DNA from: Prolixibacteraceae bacterium
GTDB taxonomy: Bacteria > Bacteroidota > Bacteroidia > Bacteroidales > Prolixibacteraceae
DNA: 9,675 bases
Reading direction: 5' to 3'
Assembly: GCA_009782655.1 (NCBI GenBank)
Contig: WRIQ01000030.1
Coordinates: 1 to 9,675 of the forward strand
The stretch's first letter is position 1. The number at the start of each line of letters is the position of its first letter. The notes beneath the pieces were generated by a model that saw nothing but the letters and a program-made list of their open reading frames with translations, searched no databases and was not told the origin of the DNA. Shown piece after piece: positions 1 to 6,912 of the stretch. The position numbers and the translations under genes were made by a program.

Positions 1-680
1 AAACCGAAAACAAAGCGGAACAATACCTGAATTTTGAAATGAAAGAGATTTCCCGATTGCGGGGTATCATAGCCGCGATGCCCGAACTTGTGGGCCTCAA
101 CGTTACCATTCCACATAAAACCTCCGTCATCCCGCTGCTCGACACCCTCGACGAAACCGCCAAAGCAATTGGCGCTGTCAACACCATAAAAATCGACAGG
201 CGTGCAAACGGAAATATAGTGTTGGCAGGCTTCAATACCGATTATTACGGCTTCATAGAAAGCCTGAAGCCTTTGCTGAAACCTCATCACACCCATGCAC
301 TGACACTGGGTACCGGCGGCGCGGCAAAAGCGGTTACCTATGCACTTAACAAACTTTATATCAGCAATAAAATGGTTTCACGCGAAAGTCGGGATGATAA
401 AAAAATCATCACCTACAAACAATTAAACGCCGATATCCTCGCCGAATATCTGTTGATAATAAATACCACGCCTCTTGGCACCTTTCCCGATACTGACAGC
501 TTTCCCGCAATTCCATACGATCACCTTACACCCCGACACCTGCTTTACGATTTGGTGTACAACCCGACGCAAACGCAGTTCATGAAAAGGGGAATACAGC
601 AGGGCGCCACCGTGAAAAACGGCTTTGAAATGCTACAACTGCAAGCGCTGAAAGCTTATGAAATTTGGAATAACAGATGA
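1..680 (+). CDS. aroE: Shikimate dehydrogenase (NADP+), 5'-truncated by window edge
   Basis: Reduces 3-dehydroshikimate to shikimate with NADPH in the cytoplasmic chorismate pathway. The frame is open from base 3, giving 225 visible residues. The family is usually about 245-275 residues, so roughly the first 20-25 are missing, including the N-terminal shikimate-binding SxS motif. The ATG at base 39 is an internal Met, because coding continues upstream of it as ENKAEQYLNFEM. Visible marks are NVTIPHK with the catalytic Lys, AVNTI, GFNTDYYGF with the catalytic Asp, the dinucleotide-binding glycine loop LGTGGAAKAV, NTTPLGTFP, and the C-terminal KNGFEMLQLQALKAYEIW helix. It converges on the flotillin gene, with 68 bp between the two stops. 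A paralogue such as quinate/shikimate dehydrogenase is possible, but the motifs fit AroE. Confidence 0.95.
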   Translation, partial: TENKAEQYLNFEMKEISRLRGIIAAMPELVGLNVTIPHKTSVIPLLDTLDETAKAIGAVNTIKIDRRANGNIVLAGFNTDYYGFIESLKPLLKPHHTHALTLGTGGAAKAVTYALNKLYISNKMVSRESRDDKKIITYKQLNADILAEYLLIINTTPLGTFPDTDSFPAIPYDHLTPRHLLYDLVYNPTQTQFMKRGIQQGATVKNGFEMLQLQALKAYEIWNNR

Positions 681-734
681 AATATGCACTGACTCAATTG
701 GCTTTTTTAACAATTGCCGGTTAATGATGTTCAA

Positions 735-747
735 CCTGTTTTTCAGG
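735..747. terminator. Weak hairpin between convergent aroE and flotillin genes
   Basis: CCTG-TTTTT-CAGG forms a 4-bp stem directly beside the flotillin stop codon. On the + strand it is followed within a few bases by a run of six T. A second possible pair, CAATTG at 695-700 and 711-716, lies just after aroE. Both stems are short, so this is a weak candidate for shared termination and not a clear rho-independent terminator. Confidence 0.25.
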
Positions 748-748
748 A

Positions 749-2173
749 TCATTTTTTCTCCGAGTCGATTATTTCGAATTCCGTATTTTCAGATTTCAGG
801 GGTTCTTCGGGTTTAGTTTTGCCTTTCAGGTAGTCGGGCAGTTCCATACCTGCCATTTTGAAAAGTTCCTCGAACGGAGGGATGGCTCCCAACATTCCCG
901 ACAGGAAATTGGCGGTTGTAGGTTTGCCGCCTTTGCCGCCGCCCATGCTATCCCAAACAGTCACTTTGTCGATTTTCAGATTCTTAACCGCTTCCACTTG
1001 GGTTTTAACAAGTTCGGGCAGTTTGTCGGTGATCATTAGCATCACGGCGCTGCGCGAATCATCGCCGGCGGCTGTCATCAGTTTTTTGTAGCCTTCGGCC
1101 TGCTTGCTCAATATTTCGAAAATACCCTTTGCTTCGGCATCCATTTTCATAAAAATGGCGTCGGCTTCACCCTTGGCGTGCCTTCGCGTTTGTTCGGCGA
1201 CAGCTTCGGCTGCTATTTCCATGCGTTCCTTGTCTATTTCGGTGGGGACAATCACATTCGCATTTTGCGTGGCTTTGTCGCGTACGGCACGCACGGTTTC
1301 GGCATTTTTCTCGGCGCCGTATGCTTCTTCGAGCGCTTTTGCCTGCGACACTTTTTCGGCGGCCACAGCCAGCCTTTCAGCTTCAGCTTCTTTTTCGCGG
1401 CGGTCGGCGTTCGAGTTTGCCATTATAATTTTGGCTTCATTTTCTCCTTCCACGGCCACGGCGTTGGCTTTAGCCACTTCGATACGTTGTTCGCGGATAG
1501 CTTGAGCTTCGCCGATGGAGCCGTCACGGTTCTTTTCGGCAACGCTTTTCTTGGCATCGTTGATGGCTTTTGCGGCCGCTTCCTTGCCCAAAGCATCTAT
1601 GTATCCCGATTCATCATTTATGTCGGTGACGTTTACATTGATGAGCTTCAAACCGATTTTTTTCAGTTCGGCTTCCACATTCGACGATACGGCAGCCAGA
1701 AATTTATCGCGGTTGCTGTTGATTTCCTCGATGTCCATGGTAGCCACCACCAACCTCAACTGCCCAAAGATGATGTCCTTGGCTAAATTGCTGATATCGC
1801 TGATACTCAACCCCAGCAAACGTTCGGCAGCGTTGGTCATAATGCCCTCCTCTGTGGAGATACCTACGGTAAACCTTGAGGGAACGTCGACGCGAATATT
1901 CTGCTTGCTCAATGCTTTGGTGAGGTTAATCTCGATGGAAAAAGGCGTTAGATCCAGAAATGCATAATCCTGAATTATCGGCCAGATAAATGCGGCGCCG
2001 CCATGAATACATTTGGCGGAACGCGAATCGGCATCGCTCGATTTCCCCACTTTTCCGTAAACAACCAGAATCCGGTCGGAAGGACAACGTTTGTATCGCC
2101 TGAAGAACGAAACAATCAGAATGAAAACAAACAGTACCGCTGCGGATACTACCAGAATGACATATTCTCCCAT
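749..2173 (-). CDS. Flotillin-family (SPFH domain) membrane scaffold protein
   Basis: Likely a YuaG/FloT-type flotillin, which organises detergent-resistant membrane microdomains and affects membrane fluidity and assembly of membrane complexes. The 474 residues are laid out as follows: an N-terminal membrane anchor at about 4-24 followed by basic RRYKR; an SPFH/band-7 domain at about 30-195; a long Ala/Glu/Lys-rich coiled coil at about 195-370 with the EA repeats typical of flotillins; and a C-terminal segment ending in a charged tail after LPDYLKGK. Length and order match the family. ATG at 2173 is preferred because the anchor begins immediately; its upstream tract is A/T-rich without a Shine-Dalgarno. 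The NfeD-like gene lies 51 bp upstream on the same strand, the usual yuaF-yuaG arrangement, so the pair is probably one operon. The C-terminal GGGKGGK stretch (411-417) is a flexible linker. Confidence 0.93.
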   Translation of the reverse strand: MGEYVILVVSAAVLFVFILIVSFFRRYKRCPSDRILVVYGKVGKSSDADSRSAKCIHGGAAFIWPIIQDYAFLDLTPFSIEINLTKALSKQNIRVDVPSRFTVGISTEEGIMTNAAERLLGLSISDISNLAKDIIFGQLRLVVATMDIEEINSNRDKFLAAVSSNVEAELKKIGLKLINVNVTDINDESGYIDALGKEAAAKAINDAKKSVAEKNRDGSIGEAQAIREQRIEVAKANAVAVEGENEAKIIMANSNADRREKEAEAERLAVAAEKVSQAKALEEAYGAEKNAETVRAVRDKATQNANVIVPTEIDKERMEIAAEAVAEQTRRHAKGEADAIFMKMDAEAKGIFEILSKQAEGYKKLMTAAGDDSRSAVMLMITDKLPELVKTQVEAVKNLKIDKVTVWDSMGGGKGGKPTTANFLSGMLGAIPPFEELFKMAGMELPDYLKGKTKPEEPLKSENTEFEIIDSEKK

Positions 2174-2224
2174 AATCCAATTTTTTTAAAAGTATTTATA
2201 ATGAATATTTTACTGCATCAGACA

Positions 2225-2803
2225 CTACTTAACCAGCAATATGCCGCCATCAATGACATCGCAAACTTCAACCACGGCGCCCGTCTTAAAACTCTCGTCG
2301 CTGTCGGTCATGGCATCGAGGGTTTGCAGCCCCTGAACTTTGATTTGCACTTGCCCCATACCGGTGCGTTTTGCGGGAATCGGAATGTAGACGGTTCCGA
2401 ATTTGCCGATGGCGTTGGTCAGTTTAAGCGAGCCATCGTGTGTCAGCTTGCCCATGAGCCAAATAATGGTCGTCATAATGGCCATCATAATTAATCCGGC
2501 GACAGCCGAAATCAAAGCAGAAAGCCCCACATTAACGCCCGAATTCAGGCAGGCGATTCCTGTCCATCCGAAAATAGTGAAAAAAGCAATCAGGTTTTTC
2601 AACGTGATAAACTGGAATTCTATTCCATGATCGCCTTCCACCGCAGCATCGCTGTCGCCCATAGCCTCCGCATCGCTCAGGTCGCCTCCAACAAAAGTCA
2701 TAACCAACTGAATGATAAATAACAACGTTGCAGGAATGGCAATTACCCAGTAAATTTTTAAAGGCATTGTGAGCGCTTCCCACCAAATTGAAATGTTTAA
2801 CAT
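2225..2803 (-). CDS. NfeD/YuaF-like integral membrane protein, flotillin partner
   Basis: NfeD-family proteins accompany flotillins and carry a soluble OB-fold after their membrane helices; YuaF of Bacillus subtilis is the model. The protein has 192 residues. Predicted membrane segments lie at about 16-38, 69-87 and 94-117, and the first two are separated by an acidic loop (about 41-62). The C-terminal OB-like domain runs from about 127 to the end, with IGKFGTVYIPIPAKRTGMGQ and TGAVVEVCDVIDGGILLV as its beta-rich signature. No ClpP-like serine protease domain is present, so this is the short NfeD type. The ATG at 2803 is used; Met13 is an alternative start just before the first helix. The flotillin gene follows after 51 bp, which supports cotranscription and a joint role. 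Confidence 0.88.
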   Translation of the reverse strand: MLNISIWWEALTMPLKIYWVIAIPATLLFIIQLVMTFVGGDLSDAEAMGDSDAAVEGDHGIEFQFITLKNLIAFFTIFGWTGIACLNSGVNVGLSALISAVAGLIMMAIMTTIIWLMGKLTHDGSLKLTNAIGKFGTVYIPIPAKRTGMGQVQIKVQGLQTLDAMTDSDESFKTGAVVEVCDVIDGGILLVK

Positions 2804-3070
2804 GATTCTGAATTATTAAAGTTTAAGTCTGCAAAAAATAAAATTTCGTACCAATTTAAAACTATTTGTATTTGCACTTTTCTGTTTGTTACAAATCGAA
2901 TGAAAAATTTCCTGAATTTATCAAATAAAAATGAAATGACATTTAAAGCGGTGCAAAAACATTGTTTTTTTCTTGTTTTCAATCCATTTTCTTCTCCTGC
3001 GCAATACTTTATCAACAAATCGGTCGTTAACTGACAGGTAATATAATTGATTAATCTGGATTCCCCGAAA
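2804..3070. other. Divergent A/T-rich intergenic region (nfeD-like / exported protein)
   Basis: This 267-bp gap, the longest in the window, separates two divergent genes and presumably holds both promoters. I see no exact Bacteroidetes -7 element. The nearest for the nfeD-like gene is CAAATCGA at 2892-2899 (TCGATTTG on -, one mismatch to TAnnTTTG) with TTTG on - at 2922-2925, a 22-bp spacer. An 11-bp palindrome, TTTGT-T-ACAAA (2885-2895), overlaps this site. No convincing gene is present: the - strand reading frame here has no family features and runs into the exported-protein gene. Confidence 0.4.
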
Positions 3071-3703
3071 ATGAAAAAAGTATTTTTAGCGCTTTCTTGT
3101 TTGCTTGTCGTCATCCTGAATGGAATTGCCAAGGGCAACCTATCGGCTGAAGGCGAAAATTGCAAACCTCCGATGAGAAACGAACCGTCGGGGCCGTCTG
3201 TTTTCGTCAGGGATTCCACGCAATATTCGGCGCACTTTTTTGAGGAGGTGAAGCGATGTTTCCACGACTGCAAAAAGATATCGCTCATCAACGATTCCAT
3301 TATTATTGACGACAATCTGACGAAAACAATAAAAATTCCAACCTCAATTCCGTTGAATGCTGAAATCGAATTTAGCCTGACTGCAAACAGCAAACAACAT
3401 TCGCTGAAAGTGAGGCGGATAAACTATTCAACCATTGAATACGTTTATTTGGAGAAAACCCCCGACGGCATTGCCGTGAATCTTGCGGGAAACGCCGACC
3501 TGAATATTGAATTTTACCTGAGCATGCAGGAAACACCGGCCGAGGCAGACAACACAAACGGAATGGACGAATATGCGGATAATGCATCCAATGGCTGTTG
3601 GACTTATATCGGCATCTCGATGAAGAATCTTGAAAAATCATTTATCATACAAGGTTGCGAAGAAATCAACATAAACAGCCCTGAAATGACTCGGTTCAAA
3701 TAA
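3071..3703 (+). CDS. Exported protein of unknown family
   Basis: I do not recognise this 210-residue protein. The ATG at 3071 opens a good signal peptide: KK, then a hydrophobic stretch at about 4-20, with possible cleavage after about residue 20-22. An in-frame TTG 24 bases upstream would bury that signal, so it is rejected as the start. The mature part looks soluble and beta-rich, with alternating segments such as SLINDSIIIDDNLTKTIKIP and IEYVYLEKTPDGIAVNL and no further membrane helix. Five cysteines outside the signal (31, 63, 67, 176, 196) could form disulfides. No convincing lipobox is present: Cys10 lies inside the hydrophobic core. It ends 9 bp from the convergent acyl-CoA synthetase gene. 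Codon use and composition look like the neighbours, so I judge it a real gene, probably periplasmic or secreted. Confidence 0.72.
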   Translation: MKKVFLALSCLLVVILNGIAKGNLSAEGENCKPPMRNEPSGPSVFVRDSTQYSAHFFEEVKRCFHDCKKISLINDSIIIDDNLTKTIKIPTSIPLNAEIEFSLTANSKQHSLKVRRINYSTIEYVYLEKTPDGIAVNLAGNADLNIEFYLSMQETPAEADNTNGMDEYADNASNGCWTYIGISMKNLEKSFIIQGCEEININSPEMTRFK

Positions 3704-3712
3704 CCTCACCCG

Positions 3713-5794
3713 TCAACTATCAATTATCACCGGTTCCTGCTTTTCGAGCCTGATTCTTGCGTCGACAGCATAAATATCATTATCTCTTCCCAACAACGGA
3801 TTAATATCCAGCTCTTTAATTTCGGTGGCGAAGCGGAGAAGCGTCGACAAGCGCACAATAATTTCGGCAAACCGCCTCACATTCACGCCGCTTTTTCCCC
3901 GATATCCTTGCAATATTTTATAAGATTTCAGGCTCTTAACCATCGACATGGCTTCCGTCATGGTGAGCGGTGCCAGCCCCGACGACACATCTTTCATCAC
4001 CTCCACATAGATTCCGCCCAGTCCACAAAGAATCACATGTCCGAACCGCGGTTCATATTTTGCGCCGATAAACAATTCTATTCCAAAAGCCATTTGTGCA
4101 ATCAGCACCGACGTGGCGCCGTCGATTTTTATCAGATGTTGAAACTCTTTTCTGACGCTTTCCTCATTTCTCACATTGACAATCACGCCGCCGACATCGG
4201 TTTTATGGATGGGGCCAACCACTTTCATCACTAAGGGATAGCCTATTTCCCTGGCAGCATTCACCGCTTCCTCCTGATCGCAGACGACAATTTCCTTTAC
4301 TACCGGAATTCCTGCGGCGTTGAAAAGGCGATGCATTATGTCGGGCGGCTGGAATCCCGACTTTGCGCCGTCGATAATTCTGCGGATTTCAGGAATGTTT
4401 ATGCCGCTGAGGAAAATCTGTTCATCGGAAGGCTGGGGCGTATTCATCACTTTGGTCAGTGCAATGCCCAGCAACACCTCGTCGGGAAAAGTTACGTTTC
4501 CCTCCGAGAGGAACAACGCCACATCTTCGCGCACTTCAATCAGCGAGGGAAGAATGGGATAAATGGGTTTGCTGCATTCGTGCATCTTTTTGTCAATTTG
4601 CTGGAAGACATCGCGCACAGGCATCAGTCCGTTGCTGCCGTATATAACTGCCATACCGTCAACGTCGAAATCCTTTTCGCAGGCGTCGATGATGGCGCTG
4701 AGTTGTTCAGCCGTGCCGGTGGCCAAAAAATCAATGGGGTTTTCCACCGAAGAGCCGGGAAAAAGTTTTGCTTGCAACGCTCTTTTTGCCGGCGAATCTT
4801 CGATTACGGGAATCAACAGGCCGCCTTCTTCAAGCGCATCGGTGAGCATCACGCCCGGGCCGCCCGCATGGGTGGCAATTGCTATTCTTTTTCCTTTCAG
4901 CTCTTTGCAAAGATAAACATTGGCGACGGAAACCAGCTCTTCGCGCCCCATGCAACGCACGATGCCGGCCTTTCGGAATAAAGCTTCCACAGCCGCGTCG
5001 GAGCTAACCATCGCGCCGGTGTGCGATTGCGCAGCCCGACTTCCCGCCTGCGAACTTCCCGCTTTGATGGCAGCGATTTTGCAACCTTTTTTCACCAACG
5101 ACGTTGCATGGTGCAACAATTTATCGGGATTATAAATGGTCTCGAGGTACAACAGTTTCACCTTCGAACTTTTCTCCGGTTCGAAAGTCTCGTCAAGATA
5201 TTCAAGGATATCCTCCACTCCAGTCTGCGCGCTGTTCCCCACCGACCACATGCTCGAAAAACGCAATCCCTTGGGAATCCCGGCTTCGAGAATAAAAACC
5301 GCCGTAGCTCCCGAACCCGATATAAAATCGCAGCCCTGCTCCCACAATTTGGGAACGGGCGTGGTAAAAACGCTGGTGTGGATGGGCGTTATCAGCCCGA
5401 TGCAATTGGGTCCGATAAGCGTTCCTCCCACCGAATCAACAATGTCAACAATTCTGTCTTCCAGCTCCTTGCCTTCAGGGGTGGTCTCGCTAAATCCGGC
5501 ACTAATGATAATGAATGCCCGCGTATTTTTATATCGGGCAAGCGTTTCCACCGCCTCGGGACACGCCGCAGCAGGAATGGCCAAGATCGCCATGTCGACA
5601 TCGGGCAAATTGCTTACCGACGCATATGATTTTACACCCTGAACCTCTTTCTCTTTCGGATTGACAGCATAAAGTTTTCCTTTAAAATCATGAATAATAA
5701 GATTTTGCATCAGTTTCCCTCCCGGTTTGTTCAGGTGGTTCGAAGCGCCCACAACTACGATGCTCTTGGGATTTATTAATTTTTCGTGAATCAT
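3713..5794 (-). CDS. ADP-forming acetate/acyl-CoA ligase, fused alpha-beta subunits
   Basis: Converts acyl-CoA + ADP + Pi to acid + CoA + ATP (reversible), a cytoplasmic substrate-level phosphorylation step, probably acting on acetyl-CoA although specificity cannot be read from sequence. The 693 residues contain: a CoA-binding Rossmann domain (about 1-135, with SIVVVGASN and GPNCIGL); succinyl-CoA-synthetase-like domains (about 150-450) with the phosphorylated His258 in SHTG; and a C-terminal ATP-grasp domain (about 480-690) with MKVVGPIHKTDVGG, whose His530 corresponds to the second phosphoryl-relay His, then GGIYVEVMKDV and ELDINPLL. Thus both relay histidines are present. Start chosen: ATG at 5794 (MIHEKLINPKSIVVVGASN), preceded by AAAAAGAGAAAT; the longer frame to 5812 begins with TTG inside the promoter element. 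No GNAT domain is fused, so it is not a Pat-type acetyltransferase. The stress-protein gene is divergent. Confidence 0.93.
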   Translation of the reverse strand: MIHEKLINPKSIVVVGASNHLNKPGGKLMQNLIIHDFKGKLYAVNPKEKEVQGVKSYASVSNLPDVDMAILAIPAAACPEAVETLARYKNTRAFIIISAGFSETTPEGKELEDRIVDIVDSVGGTLIGPNCIGLITPIHTSVFTTPVPKLWEQGCDFISGSGATAVFILEAGIPKGLRFSSMWSVGNSAQTGVEDILEYLDETFEPEKSSKVKLLYLETIYNPDKLLHHATSLVKKGCKIAAIKAGSSQAGSRAAQSHTGAMVSSDAAVEALFRKAGIVRCMGREELVSVANVYLCKELKGKRIAIATHAGGPGVMLTDALEEGGLLIPVIEDSPAKRALQAKLFPGSSVENPIDFLATGTAEQLSAIIDACEKDFDVDGMAVIYGSNGLMPVRDVFQQIDKKMHECSKPIYPILPSLIEVREDVALFLSEGNVTFPDEVLLGIALTKVMNTPQPSDEQIFLSGINIPEIRRIIDGAKSGFQPPDIMHRLFNAAGIPVVKEIVVCDQEEAVNAAREIGYPLVMKVVGPIHKTDVGGVIVNVRNEESVRKEFQHLIKIDGATSVLIAQMAFGIELFIGAKYEPRFGHVILCGLGGIYVEVMKDVSSGLAPLTMTEAMSMVKSLKSYKILQGYRGKSGVNVRRFAEIIVRLSTLLRFATEIKELDINPLLGRDNDIYAVDARIRLEKQEPVIIDS

Positions 5795-5809
5795 ATTTCT
5801 CTTTTTCCC

Positions 5810-5817
5810 CAAAACTA
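5810..5817 (-). promoter_or_regulatory. Candidate Bacteroidetes -7 promoter element for the acyl-CoA synthetase
   Basis: On the - strand this reads TAGTTTTG, an exact match to the Bacteroidetes -7 consensus TAnnTTTG. It lies 15 bases before the ATG at 5794, implying a leader of only about 10 nt. No good -33 TTTG is seen 19-21 bp further upstream. It forms an inverted pair with the element at 5892-5899. Confidence 0.45.
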
Positions 5818-5835
5818 AGCAACAAAATATTGAAC

Positions 5836-5845
5836 TATCATGATA
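5836..5845. promoter_or_regulatory. Palindrome TATCATGATA, possible operator
   Basis: A perfect 10-bp palindrome in the 120-bp region between divergent genes. It lies upstream of both candidate promoters and about 14 bp off the centre of the region. It could be a binding site for a dimeric regulator, but a 10-bp A/T-rich palindrome can arise by chance. Confidence 0.25.
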
Positions 5846-5891
5846 TTTCCCAGAAATAACGAAATATTTTTCATCCTCACCAAAAAATAAT

Positions 5892-5899
5892 TAGTTTTG
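5892..5899 (+). promoter_or_regulatory. Candidate Bacteroidetes -7 promoter element for the stress protein
   Basis: TAGTTTTG matches the -7 consensus TAnnTTTG exactly and ends 15 bases before the ATG at 5915. A T-run at about 5867-5871 is a poor -33 element with roughly 21 bp of spacing. The implied leader is about 10 nt. The adjoining TTGACA is probably fortuitous for a Bacteroidetes sigma factor. Confidence 0.45.
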
Positions 5900-5914
5900 A
5901 CAAAAATAATATTC

Positions 5915-6724
5915 ATGGAAGAGCCTGTTATTCAGAAAATTGTCGTTTTGTTGAATTTCGATCAAACGGATAAAATCCTGATTGAAAACGGAATCAGGCT
6001 TGCCTCAATTTTCTCGAAAGGATTGTGCCTTGTGCACCTTTTCGGCAAAGGAGTGAAAACAGACCCTGGGGGGATGCTGCTCAAAGAATTCCCACTGCAT
6101 ATGAGACAAACAGAAGAAGGAATCCCGATTTCCTCTTATACCTTGCAGGATACCGGGCAGAATATAGCGCTGACGCTGGCCGACCGTTTGGAAGCAATTA
6201 TGGTGATTGCCGTGACAGGCCGTTTCAGTTATTTATCAAAAATATTGCAACAAAGCCCTGTGCCCTTCCTGTTTATTGATGGAACGACAGGCGTTGTTTC
6301 GCAGTTTCGTCGTATTTTGGTTCCCATAGATTCGCGGCCGCAAAATAAGGATTCGATGTTGTGGCCGGCGTTTTTTGCGCGGAACAATGGATCGAACGTT
6401 ATTGCGCTGGGCGCCAAAGAGCGCTCTCCGGCCGTGCGTCACAAAGTAAAGTTGAATCTGGCGTCGCTGAAAAATTTGCTAAAAAAAACCGGCGCCCCCT
6501 TCGAGATTGTATACGGACAAAAAGGCAGTATGTCGATTCAGTATGAGGCGCTTGCATCGGGCGAAAAATACCAGTCCGATTTGCTGATTCTGCTTGGCAG
6601 CGGCTACATAACATGGTTCGATTTATTGATCGGGCTGCCAGAAAAAAAAATTCTGAAGAAAGCAGGTTCTCTTCCGGTTTTAATCGTCAACCCGACAAAG
6701 AAAAACTATCTGGTATGCGACTGA
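5915..6724 (+). CDS. Universal stress protein family, two tandem UspA-like domains
   Basis: A 269-residue cytoplasmic protein with two alpha/beta Usp-like halves. Domain 1 (about 6-122) opens with IQKIVVLLNFDQTDKILIENGIRLASIF and ends in SPVPFLFID; domain 2 (about 132-258) opens with FRRILVPIDS and ends LILLGSGYITWFDLLIGLPEKKILKKAGSLPVLIVNP. The second half keeps the typical final ...GSLPVLIV strand, but the G-2x-G-9x-G-S/T nucleotide loop is only partly recognisable, so ATP binding is uncertain; the first half lacks it. The ATG at 5915 is chosen because the longer frame starts with TTG at 5897 inside the probable -7 element. It is divergent from the ADP-forming acyl-CoA synthetase, with 120 bp shared, suggesting a common response to energy or growth state (inference). 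No transmembrane segment or signal peptide is evident. Confidence 0.8.
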   Translation: MEEPVIQKIVVLLNFDQTDKILIENGIRLASIFSKGLCLVHLFGKGVKTDPGGMLLKEFPLHMRQTEEGIPISSYTLQDTGQNIALTLADRLEAIMVIAVTGRFSYLSKILQQSPVPFLFIDGTTGVVSQFRRILVPIDSRPQNKDSMLWPAFFARNNGSNVIALGAKERSPAVRHKVKLNLASLKNLLKKTGAPFEIVYGQKGSMSIQYEALASGEKYQSDLLILLGSGYITWFDLLIGLPEKKILKKAGSLPVLIVNPTKKNYLVCD

Positions 6725-6748
6725 ATATTTTTCCGATAATATTACCCG

Positions 6749-6882
6749 CAGTAGGAAAACATTCTTCCCGAAAATCAGTTTAAACAAAATATGATCAACA
6801 TTCAAAGATACCGACAAAAAAGATAAAACCGTATTTCGATTTTGGGAAGCCGGAACAAAACTGTAATTTAACAGTAGGAAAA
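6749..6882 (+). repeat. 11-bp direct repeat CAGTAGGAAAA in the gap before the thioredoxin-like gene
   Basis: CAGTAGGAAAA occurs at 6749-6759 and again at 6872-6882 in the 188-bp gap between the stress-protein and thioredoxin-like genes. The second copy begins one base after the candidate -7 element. It may be a duplicated regulatory site or a chance match in A-rich DNA. Confidence 0.3.
6841..6871 (+). promoter_or_regulatory. Candidate promoter for thioredoxin-like / hisH / argB genes
   Basis: TTTG at 6841-6844, then 19 bp, then TAATTTAA at 6864-6871. The first element and spacing fit the Bacteroidetes -33/-7 layout, but the -7 differs from TAnnTTTG at its last two bases. Predicted transcription start is near 6877, leaving a leader of about 36 nt before the ATG at 6913. 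Confidence 0.3.
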
Positions 6883-6912
6883 ATATGAATTGAAAAATAT
6901 AAATCATTAGTT

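Noticed and set aside
858..1967. Several + strand open frames opposite the flotillin gene (858-1091, 1104-1505, 1178-1786, 1515-1967)
   Set aside because: They are antisense to a clear SPFH/coiled-coil protein and give low-complexity Ser/Ala- or Phe-rich translations without family motifs.
3071..3100. Lipoprotein signal with Cys10 of the exported protein
   Set aside because: The residues before Cys10 (A-L-S) do not fit the lipobox, and the hydrophobic stretch continues past the cysteine, so a normal signal peptide fits better.
2797..3393. - strand open frame of 198 codons over the intergenic region and the exported-protein gene
   Set aside because: It overlaps the start of the nfeD-like gene, lies antisense to the exported-protein gene, and its Phe/Ile-rich translation shows no domain.
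3908..5642. Long + strand open frames opposite the acyl-CoA synthetase
   Set aside because: The - strand protein has all catalytic motifs across this whole span; the + frames are compositional shadows rich in His, Arg and Cys.
5795..5812. TTG start for the acyl-CoA synthetase at 5812
   Set aside because: It falls inside the exact -7 element, while the ATG at 5794 gives the usual N-terminus and has a purine-rich tract before it.
5897..5914. TTG start for the stress protein at 5897, and TTGACA there as a sigma-70-like -35 box
   Set aside because: The TTG is part of TAGTTTTG; the ATG at 5915 is a better start, and Bacteroidetes housekeeping promoters do not use TTGACA.
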